From the NCBI RefSeq assembly GCF_050436995.1, contig NC_134773.1:3836194-3900193 (forward strand): a DNA stretch of 64,000 nt, written 5' to 3'. The position numbers and the translations under genes were made by a program. Origin of the DNA: Anticarsia gemmatalis. Its lineage: Eukaryota > Arthropoda > Insecta > Lepidoptera > Erebidae. Shown piece after piece: positions 11,239 to 23,200 of the stretch. How positions within the stretch are numbered: the first letter of the stretch is position 1; the number at the start of each line of letters is the position of its first letter. The notes beneath the pieces were generated by a model, which saw only the letters and a program-made list of their open reading frames with translations, searched no databases and was not told the origin of the DNA.

Positions 11239-14200
11239 TTAAGTATCATCGCTTAAGTATTCCATTTTGACATCTTCATCGCCAACACGAATTCCTTTAC
11301 TTAGTCTGAAAATAATACGAAAATACATCATTAATATCAAATATTAAACAACTCACACACGGTCATTTAATTACAAACTAAGCAGAGCTTGTACTGTAAA
11401 TATACTCAATATGATCACAAAATTTCATGAGAATTGGTCAAGGCGGTTCGGAGGAGTACGGGAACGAACATTGTGACATGGAAATTTTATATATAAGATA
11501 ATAAATAAATTTAACCCATTAATGTCCCATTGCTTCCCGTAATGAGGAAGTGATTAGGCCTCGAGTCCACCACGCTGGCCAATTGTGGGTTTGGGACTTA
11601 GCAAACCTTCAAGAACTGTTCTAAACAACTCTCAGACATGCAAGGTTACATCACGATGTTTTCCTTCACCGTTATAACAAGTGATCATTATTTCTAATAC
11701 ACACATAGCTTTCGAAAAGTCATTGGTGTGTTGGCTCGGGTTCGAACCTGCGACCACATGGGTGGGAGGTACCAACTTAGACCACTCGGCTATCACTGCT
11801 ACTACTTGCTCTGAATTTTATATATAAGATAGATATACTCACTTTGTATCTAACGGGTCATGTTCGTATATGTCAAGCGCGAATTCTCCGCCAGGCTCCA
11901 GTTTTATCTCCGGCTCTTCCTCACCAGTTTCACTGTAATGTTATAACAAACATACATTAAATAACGCCGTTTTAGACTAGGCAGAGACCAAAGAACGCCA
12001 CTTGGTACGATCCTTACAAACTTCCCTTGATAACACAATACATATACAATGACATACTTCATACATTAGAAAACCATGTGAACCGAATGATGGGATGAGT
12101 GACAAGGAATGTGCTACGAATAAGTGACACCGATGTGTGTGCTACGAGAATGTGCTACGAATGAGAGACACCGATGTGTGTGCTACGAGTATGTGCTACG
12201 AATGAGAGACCGAAGTGTGTGCTACGAGAATGTGCTACGAATGAGGGGCACTGATGGGATGTGCTACGAATGTGTGCTACGGATGAGAGTCACCGACGTG
12301 TGTGCTACGAATGAGTGACACCGATGTGTGTGCTACGAATAAGTGACACCGATGTGTGTGCTACGAGAATGTGCTACGAATGAGGGGCACCGACGTGTGT
12401 GCTACGAACATGTGCTACGAATGTGTGACACCGATGTGTGTGCTACGGATGAGAGACACCGATGTGTGTGCTACGAGAATGTGCTACGAATGAGAAAACC
12501 GATGTGTGTGCTACGAACATGAGCTACGAATGAGTGACACCGATGTGTGTGTTACGAATATGTGCTACGAATGTGAGACACCGATGTGTGTGCTACGAAT
12601 GAGTGACAACGATGTGTGTGTGCTACGAAGATGTGCTACGGCTGAGTGACACCGATTTGTGTGCTACGAGAATGTGCTACGAATGAGTGACACCGAAGTG
12701 TGTGCTACGAGAATGTGCTACGAATGAGAGACCGATGTGTGTGCTACGAATATGTGCTACGAATGAGAGACACCGATGTGTGTGCTACGAATATGTGCTA
12801 CGGATGAGAACACCGATGTGTGTGCTACGAACATGTGCCACAAATGAGTGACATCGATGTGTGTGCTACGAACATGTGCTACGAATATGTGCTACGGATG
12901 AGTGACACCGTGTGTGTGCCACGAACATGAGCTACGAATGAGAGACACCGATGTGTGTGCTACGAATATGTGCTACGGATGAGAGACACCGATGTGTGTG
13001 CTACGAATATGTGCTACGGATGGGTGACCGCTGTGTGTGCTACGAACATGGGCTACGGATGAGTGACCGCTGTGTGTGCTACGAATATGTGCTACAAAAA
13101 ATAAAATAAAATAAACTTACCTCGTCATATCGTCATCTTCTTGTGTGTCACAATTTCTTAATAAATTTTGTAAAACATCCGTACTCTTGTCTCTGAAAAA
13201 AATAAAAAAGAATATCGTACATAAGCGACATTTTGCTTTACACACATAGATACAAACATACAATCACGCTTTCTTCCTATAGACGTAGGTATAAAACAAG
13301 GAACGTCACTTGGTACGATCCTTACAAACTTCCCTTGCTATCACATACATACATGTTGTCGTACAGGACTACTGGTTACGTTTTCAAGACATCACCGATA
13401 TGATCTGTGTATGTCTTTCTAGGGCGTCCCTTCCCGGCGTTGCCATTTACCGTCATACAGTTTTTTTTATTAACTATTTAAGCTTGTGCATCTAAACTAA
13501 CTTTTAGTTAAACCTTGCATGTCTGAAAGTTGTTTAACACAGTTCTTGAAGGAATACAAAGTATCAGTTTGTCAACGTGGTGAACTCAAGCCCTTAGCCC
13601 TCCCCCCTTTAGAAAAGACCCTTGCCCAGCAGTGGGCAATAATCTATAAAAAAATACATACTGTGTCTGTGTGTCAAGTTTCTGTTTTTTAGCACGACTA
13701 CTTGTAAAGGATTCTTTATGTTTTGCTTTTGTAGATGTAGTTGCAATGCTCGATGCAGATCTGAAAATGTATGATAAATTCATATTAAAGATGACCCATA
13801 CAATATCTGAATAATATTACTAAAGACTTTTCCAAATAATGTGTGTATTAATGATCACTTGTTATAACGGTGAAGGAAAACATCGTGATGTACCCTTGCA
13901 TGCTTGGGACTCGTTTAACACAGTTCTTGAGGGCATGCAGTCCCCAGCCCGCTCTTGACTTTTTCCCCGACCTAATAGATCACTATGTCAGTCAGTCACC
14001 TTTGAGTTATAATCCAACTAATATTATAAATGCGAAAGTTTGTGAGCATGTATGAATGTTTGTTACGCTTTCTGAATCGATTACGATGAAATTGGGTATA
14101 TAGGTAGCTGAAGACCCAGAATAACACATAGGCTATTTATCCCGGAGTTCCCTAGGGATCGGGATTTACACGGGAAGGGTTTCCACGTGGACGAAGTCGC

Positions 14201-17200
14201 GCGCGGCCATTAGTAATAAATATTTAGATATAGATTTACTTACGATTTATGTGTGGCCGTTTTATGTGAGCCAGGTTTCTGCTTAGGCTTGTGTGTTAGT
14301 ACCGTAATATTTGAATTCTTAAGATCATTTTGAATAGCTCTAAAAATTTAAATAATAACGAATTAAAATAAATATATTCGTACACCTAACACACGGTCGT
14401 CTGATTATCAACTAAGAAGAGCTTGTACTGTAACTAGATAATTGATAAACATCTGGGGGCCAGGCAGTGCCCCCGCAAGTCGAGCAAAAAAAAAACGGCA
14501 CGGCCGTACCATCCTTTTCTCGAAGCAATTCAGGCTATTTTCGACCCCCCTATAATTTCATTGTCAATAAAACAAAAAGCCTGAATTTTCAGCAACTAAT
14601 CAGTCATTGCATAAACACGGTATATTCAAAATTTCACGCAATTTGAACCAGTAGTTTAAGAATGACAACTTGAAATTTCTGAATTTTTGTCACTCACTGA
14701 TTGGTTTTTACAGAATGTTTTTGATGACATACTTACATCTATACTAATTAAATTAAATATTATAAAGCTGAAGAGTTTGTTTGTTTGTTTGTTTGAACGC
14801 GCTAATCTCAGGAACTACTGGTTCGATTTGAAAAAATCTTTCAGTGTTAGATAGCCTATTTATCGAGGAAGGCTATAGGCTATATATCATCACGCTACGA
14901 CCAATAGGAGCAGAATACCAGTGAAAAATGTTACAAAAACGGGGAAAATGTTGACCCATTCTCTGAGGTGACGCAAGCGAAGTTGCGCGGGTCAGCTAGT
15001 ACTTAAATAAATCGGCGGTAAATTCACTCTCTGTATCATTGACTATCATAAGTGTCAGCATTATACCTGAATTAATATTTATCTAACGTCTAACATGACG
15101 TTTATTAGTAAGACAGTTAATATAAAGTTACTTACGGTTGAAATGGCTCCTGTATTTCAGTTTCAATTATGATAGTATCTTTCTGATCTGATGTTTCACT
15201 GAAATAAATAATTTAACATATTATTATTTGCATTATAAGATATCGTGTAAGGTAACTGGGTTGTTGAGGTCTGATTGGCAGTCGCACCATGTAAAATACT
15301 GGTATTCAGCTGCAGCCAATGAGACTTAAAGATGACTGAAAACCTGTATTGGAGATGGAAAATTAGAGGATCCAGCTGAATTCCAGTATTATACATGGAG
15401 CGACTGTCTATAGGGGTAGGCAGATACCAGATACTTACAATATTTCCTCTTTAACTTCTATATCGTGTTCATGTACCGTGTTTTCATCACTAATGGACTC
15501 CTCGAGTGACCTGTAATTAAAATACAACCCATTAATGTCCCACTGCTGGGCAAGGTCTCCTCATGAGGGAGGGGTTAGGCCGTAAGCCCACCATGCTGAC
15601 TAAGTGTCAATTAGGGACTGAATATTAGGCCGGGGAAAAAGTATTTTCGCAGTATAGCATAATATCACGTATCACTTCAAGAGGAAAAACTACCAAGAGA
15701 CGTCTTCGAGTGAGGAAAAACTACCATGAGACCGTCTTTACGTGAGGAAAAACTACCAAGAGGCGTCTTCGAGTGAGGAAAAACTACCAAGAGATATCTT
15801 CGAGTGCGGAAAAACTACCAAGAGACGTCTTCATCTGTGAAAAACTACCATGACACCGTCTTCATCTGTGAAAAACTACCATGACACCGTCTTCGAGTGA
15901 GGAAAAACTACCATGAGACGTCTTCGAGTGAGGAAAACTACCAAGGGACGTCTTTGAGTGAGGAAAAACTACCATGACACCGTTTTCATCTGAGGAAAAA
16001 CTACCAAGAGACGTCTTCGAGTGAGGAAAAACTACCAAGAGACGTCTTCGAGTGAGGAAAAACTACTAAGAGACGTCTTCGAGTGAGGAAAAACTACCAA
16101 GAGACGACTTCATCTGAGGAAAAACTACCAAGAGACGACTTCATCTGAGGAAAAACTACCAAGAGTCGTCTTCAAGTGAGGAAAAACTACCAAGAGACGT
16201 CCTCGAGTGAGGAAAAACTACCAAGAGACGTCTTCAAGTGAGGAAAAACTACCATGAGACGTCTTCGAGTGAGGAAAAACTACCATGAGACCGTCATCAT
16301 CTGAGGAAAAACTACCAAGAGACGTCTTCATCTGAGGAAAAACTACCATGAGACCGTCATCATCTGAGGAAAAACTACCAAGAGTCGTCTTCGAGTGAGG
16401 AAAAACTACCATGAGACGTCTTCATCTGAAGAAAAACTACCATGAGACGTCTTCATCTGAGGAAAAACTACCAAGAGACGTCTTCGAGTGAGGAAAAACT
16501 ACCAAGAGACGTCTTCGAGTGAGGAAAAACTACCATGAGACGTCTTCATCTGAAGAAAAACTACCATGAGACGTCTTCATCTGAAGAAAAACTACCATGA
16601 GACGTCTTCATCTGAGGAAAAACTACCAAGAGACGTCTTCGAGTGAGGAAAAACTACCAAGAGACGTCTTCGAGTGAGGAAAAACTACCAAGAGACGTCT
16701 TCATCTCAGGAAAAACTACCAAGAGACGTCTTCATCTGAGGAAAAACTACCAAGAGACGTCTTCATCTGAGGAAAAACTACCAAGAGACGTCTTCGAGTG
16801 AGGAAAAACTACCAAGAGACGTCTTCGAGTGAGGAAAAACTACCAAGAGACGTCTTCGAGTGAGGAAAAACTACCATGAGACGTCTTCATCTGAAGAAAA
16901 ACTACCATGAGACGTCTTCATCTGAGGAAAAACTACCAAGAGACGTCTTCGAGTGAGGAAAAACTACCAAGAGACGTCTTCGAGTGAGGAAAAACTACCA
17001 CGACACCGTCTTCATCTGAGGAAAAACTACCAAGAGACGTCTTCGAGTGAGGAAAAACTACCAAGAGACGTCTTCGAGTGAGGAAAAACTACCATGAGAC
17101 GTCTTCGAGTGAGGAAAAACTACCACGACACCGTCTTCATCTGAGGAAAAACTACCAAGAGACGTCTTCGAGTGAGGAAAAACTACCAAGAGACGTCTTC

Positions 17201-20200
17201 GAGTGAGGAAAAACTACCATGAGACGTCTTCGAGTGAGGAAAAACTACCACGACACCGTCTTCATCTGAGGAAAAACTACCAAGAGACGTCTTCGAGTGA
17301 GGAAAAACTACCAAGAGACGTCTTCGAGTGAGGAAAAACTACCAAGAGACGTCTTCATCTGAAGAAAAACTACCATGAGACGTCTTCATCTGAGGAAAAA
17401 CTACCATGAGACCGTCTTCGAGTGAGGAAAAACTACCAAGAGACGTCTTCGAGTGAGGAAAAACTACCAAGAGACGTCTTCGAGTGAGGAAAAACTACCA
17501 CGACACCGTCTTCATCTGAGGAAAAACTACCAAGAGACGTCTTCGAGTGAGGAAAAACTACCAAGAGACGTCTTCGAGTGAGGAAAAACTACCATGAGAC
17601 CGTCTTCGAGTGAGGAAAAACTACCAAGAGACGTCTTCGAGTGAGGAAAAACTACCAAGAGACGTCTTCGAGTGAGGAAAAACTACCACGACACCGTCTT
17701 CATCTGAGGAAAAACTACCAAGAGACGTCTTCGAGTGAGGAAAAACTACCAAGAGACGTCTTCGAGTGAGGAAAAACTACCACGACACCGTCTTCATCTG
17801 AGGAAAAACTACCAAGAGACGTCTTCGAGTGAGGAAAAACTACCAAGAGACGTCTTCGAGTGAGGAAAAACTACCATGAGACGTCTTCGAGTGAGGAAAA
17901 ACTACCACGACACCGTCTTCATCTGAGGAAAAACTACCAAGAGACGTCTTCGAGTGAGGAAAAACTACCAAGAGACGTCTTCGAGTGAGGAAAAACTACC
18001 AAGAGACGTCTTCATCTGAAGAAAAACTACCATGAGACGTCTTCATCTGAGGAAAAACTACCATGAGACCGTCTTCGAGTGAGGAAAAACTACCAAGAGA
18101 CGTCTTCGAGTGAGGAAAAACTACCAAGAGACGTCTTCGAGTGAGGAAAAACTACCACGACACCGTCTTCATCTGAGGAAAAACTACCAAGAGACGTCTT
18201 CGAGTGAGGAAAAACTACCAAGAGACGTCTTCGAGTGAGGAAAAACTACCATGAGACCGTCTTCGAGTGAGGAAAAACTACCAAGAGACGTCTTCGAGTG
18301 AGGAAAAACTACCAAGAGACGTCTTCGAGTGAGGAAAAACTACCATGAGACCGTCTTCGAGTGAGGAAAAACTACCAAGAGACGTCTTCATCGGAGGAAA
18401 AACTACCAAGAGACGTCTTCATCTGAGGAAAAACTACCATGAGACCGTCATCATCTGAGGAAAAACTACCAAGAGACGTCTTCATCTGAGGAAAAACTAC
18501 CATGAGACCGTCATCATCTGAGGAAAAACTACCAAGAGTCGTCTTCGAGTGAGAAAAACTACCATGAGACGTCTTCATCTGAAGAAAAACTACCATGAGA
18601 CGTCTTCATCTGAGGAAAAACTACCAAGAGACGTCTTCGAGTGAGGAAAAACTACCATGAGACGTCTTCATCTGAAGAAAAACTACCATGAGACGTCTTC
18701 GAGTGAGGAAAAACTACCACGACACCGTCTTCATCTGAGGAAAAACTACCAAGAGACGTCTTCGAGTGAGGAAAAACTACCAAGAGACGTCTTCGAGTGA
18801 GGAAAAACTACCAAGAGACGTCTTCATCTGAAGAAAAACTACCATGAGACGTCTTCATCTGAGGAAAAACTACCATGAGACCGTCTTCGAGTGAGGAAAA
18901 ACTACCAAGAGACGTCTTCGAGTGAGGAAAAACTACCAAGAGACGTCTTCGAGTGAGGAAAAACTACCACGACACCGTCTTCATCTGAGGAAAAACTACC
19001 AAGAGACGTCTTCGAGTGAGGAAAAACTACCAAGAGACGTCTTCGAGTGAGGAAAAACTACCATGAGACCGTCTTCGAGTGAGGAAAAACTACCAAGAGA
19101 CGTCTTCGAGTGAGGAAAAACTACCAAGAGACGTCTTCGAGTGAGGAAAAACTACCACGACACCGTCTTCATCTGAGGAAAAACTACCAAGAGACGTCTT
19201 CGAGTGAGGAAAAACTACCAAGAGACGTCTTCGAGTGAGGAAAAACTACCATGAGACGTCTTCGAGTGAGGAAAAACTACCACGACACCGTCTTCATCTG
19301 AGGAAAAACTACCAAGAGACGTCTTCGAGTGAGGAAAAACTACCAAGAGACGTCTTCGAGTGAGGAAAAACTACCATGAGACGTCTTCGAGTGAGGAAAA
19401 ACTACCACGACACCGTCTTCATCTGAGGAAAAACTACCAAGAGACGTCTTCGAGTGAGGAAAAACTACCAAGAGACGTCTTCGAGTGAGGAAAAACTACC
19501 AAGAGACGTCTTCATCTGAAGAAAAACTACCATGAGACGTCTTCATCTGAGGAAAAACTACCATGAGACCGTCTTCGAGTGAGGAAAAACTACCAAGAGA
19601 CGTCTTCGAGTGAGGAAAAACTACCAAGAGACGTCTTCGAGTGAGGAAAAACTACCACGACACCGTCTTCATCTGAGGAAAAACTACCAAGAGACGTCTT
19701 CGAGTGAGGAAAAACTACCAAGAGACGTCTTCGAGTGAGGAAAAACTACCATGAGACCGTCTTCGAGTGAGGAAAAACTACCAAGAGACGTCTTCGAGTG
19801 AGGAAAAACTACCAAGAGACGTCTTCGAGTGAGGAAAAACTACCATGAGACCGTCTTCGAGTGAGGAAAAACTACCAAGAGACGTCTTCATCGGAGGAAA
19901 AACTACCAAGAGACGTCTTCATCTGAGGAAAAACTACCATGAGACCGTCATCATCTGAGGAAAAACTACCAAGAGACGTCTTCATCTGAGGAAAAACTAC
20001 CATGAGACCGTCATCATCTGAGGAAAAACTACCAAGAGTCGTCTTCGAGTGAGAAAAACTACCATGAGACGTCTTCATCTGAAGAAAAACTACCATGAGA
20101 CGTCTTCATCTGAGGAAAAACTACCAAGAGACGTCTTCGAGTGAGGAAAAACTACCATGAGACGTCTTCATCTGAAGAAAAACTACCATGAGACGTCTTC

Positions 20201-23200
20201 GAGTGAGGAAAAACTACCACGACACCGTCTTCATCTGAGGAAAAACTACCAAGAGACGTCTTCGAGTGAGGAAAAACTACCAAGAGACGTCTTCGAGTGA
20301 GGAAAAACTACCAAGAGACGTCTTCGAGTGAGGAAAAACTACCATGAGACGTCTTCATCTGAAGAAAAACTACCATGAGACGTCTTCATCTGAGGAAAAA
20401 CTACCAAGAGACGTCTTCGAGTGAGGAAAAACTACCAAGAGACGTCTTCGAGTGAGGAAAAACTACCACGACACCGTCTTCATCTGAGGAAAAACTACCA
20501 AGAGACGTCTTCGAGTGAGGAAAAACTACCAAGAGACGTCCTCGAGTGAGGAAAAACTACCAAGAGACCGTCTTCGAGTGAGGAAAAACTACCATGAGAC
20601 CGTCTTCGAGTGAGGAAAAACTACCAAGAGACGTCTTCGAGTGAGGAAAAACTACCAAGAGACGTCTTCGAGTGAGGAAAAACTACCAAGAGACCGTCTT
20701 CATCTGAGGAAAAACTACCAAGAGTCGTCTTCGAGTGAGGAAAAACTACCAAGAGACATCTTCGAGTGAGGAAAAACTACCAAGAGACGTCTTCGAGTGA
20801 GGAAAAACTACCAAGAGACGTCTTCGAGTGAGGAAAAACTACCATGAGACGTCTTCATCTGAGGAAAAACTACCATGACACCGTCTTCATTTGAGGAAAA
20901 ACTACCAAGAATCGTCTTCGAGTGAAGAAAAACTACCAAGAGACGTCTTCATCACGATCTTCGAAACGTCTACCTTTCTCAGAGTGTATATTATCTACGC
21001 CATATTAACTTTCTGTATGCTAAGTCACAGTTAAAATTAACTTAGTTTCATACAAACGTCCATCCCCTTGGGAGCAGAATTAATCAAAATCCTTTCTAAA
21101 CGGATGCCTACGCCATAATGGGATATCGATATGGGAATCGAACGCACGACCACCCGAGTACCCGACGCAATGACGACCTGAACCACTGAGCCACTAATTA
21201 GAACAGTTATTTCGTTACATAGGAAACATGCTAACATACCCATGTTTTATACCAAGTTCAGTGAGTATAGTTGCGAGCACTCGTTCCGTGACGCCGGTGG
21301 CGCTGGCCGTCCGTCGTGTGACGTCACACAGCGTGGTCAGCACCTCGTCGTGGAGGACACTCCTCAAGCGCTCGTACTCCTCACTCAGGAAGCGGTAGAC
21401 GTTGCCTATTATTGTTTTACTCTGAAAATTAATGTAAAATATACAGGGTGTGGCGTAAATAATGGATAATCCTTTACCAGCGGATGGGCGACAACCCAAC
21501 TGATCTAAATATCAAAATTTACTTCTGGCACCAGTATCATAGTTTTTGAGATTTTCGCCATTTTGTGTGTTTTTTAAGAAAGCGCTTTAAGCTCGTTCTT
21601 TTTAATGCTGTGATCACAATTTAAGGCTTTTTTTAAATCCGTTTTTTGCAAATAAATCCTGAATAGATGTGCTATTGAATCTACAATCTTGTTTTGTTAT
21701 TACTACTTGTTTTTTATTTAAATTATGCATTCAAAGTAAAATTTTATAATCTTTCACAACATTTGTGCAACTTTGAGCACTTGTGGTGAAAAAAAAATGT
21801 ATGGTGGCTTTACAGCCCACGCCATAAATAATTTCTAAATTTTATTAGAATTCTAAATTAGTATAACATGCAGCATTAATACCGATTATTGTCAAAATAT
21901 TACAACGAACTTAAATTATTAACACTTTTGCCGGTCGACTAATTTTATTTTTTTACGCTAAGCGCGTTCTAGATTCAATAGCACATCTATTCAGGATTTA
22001 ATTGCAAAACACGGATTTAAAAAAAAGTCTTAATTTGTGATCACAGCACCAAAAAGTACGAGCGTAAATCGCTTTCTTAAACACACATAATGGCCAAAAT
22101 TTTTTGCAAATAAATCCTAAATTGATGTGCTATTGAACCTAATATCTTGTTTTGTTATTACTACTTGTATTTTATTTAAACTATGCATTCAAAGTTAAAT
22201 TTTATAATTTTTCAACACTTTTGTGCAACTTTGAGCACTTGTGTGCAGTTTAAAAAAAAAAAGAAATACAAAACATAAATAATTTTCAAATAATAAAGAT
22301 AATTAGAAATCTAAAGAAAACTACACTGTTGAAAAAAAAAATTTTTTCATCAAATTGTAATACATTATTTTGAAATAGACTTGGTAGAAGCAGCACAGTT
22401 CCAAGCTTTTTTATCATCTAAATAATCTTTAATAGTGTAATAACCCTATAGACATGAATATTTGAAAGCAAACTTAGCTTAAACGCGCTGATAAAATAAA
22501 ATTAGTCGACCGGCAAAAGTGTTGATAATTTAAGTTCGTTGTAATATTTTGACAATAATCGGGATTAATGCTGCATGTTATACCAATTTAGAATTCTAAT
22601 AAAATTTAGAAATTATTTATGGCGTGGGCAGTAAAGCCACCATACATTTTTTTTCACCACAAGTGCTCAAAGTTGCACAAATGTTGTGAAAAATTATAAA
22701 ATTCAACTTTGAATGCATAATTTAAATAAAAAACAAGTAGTAATAACAAAACAAGATTGTAGATTCAATAGCACATCTATTCAGGATTTATTTGCAAAAA
22801 ACGGATTTAAAAAAAGCCTTAAATTGTGATCACAGCATTAAAAAGAACGAGCTTAAAGCGCTTTCTTAAAAAACACACAAAATGGCGAAAATCTCAAAAA
22901 CTATGATACTGGTGCCAGAAGTAAATTTTGATATTTAGATCAGTTGGGTTGTCGCCCATCCGCTGGTAAAGGATTATCCATTATTTACGCCACACCCTGT
23001 ATATTAATTTAATTTATTGTTTTCTTTTTTACATGCTTTTTATGATTTAATTTTATTTTTTGTTTAATACTCATAGTTAAGTTTAATGTTTAAAAGAAAA
23101 AAAAAAATTTTTTTTAAAGACAAATTCTTTTTTTACTAATCCCACTGAGAATTGCTCGTGTCGCGAGGACTTTTACAAACAAACAACGGACACAAAGCAC

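Noticed and set aside
12124..12318. 64-aa cysteine-rich open frame
   Set aside because: It is the translation of the minisatellite unit.
18372..20096. Two identical 74-aa open frames in the satellite (repeating MKTSLGSFSSDDDG)
   Set aside because: They are translations of a stop-free 31/32-bp repeat and recur at the 1500-bp period; there is no start context or domain.
15681..20952. Possible CRISPR-like array of about 31-bp repeats
   Set aside because: The units are contiguous, with no unique spacers, and lie in an animal intron. This is satellite DNA.
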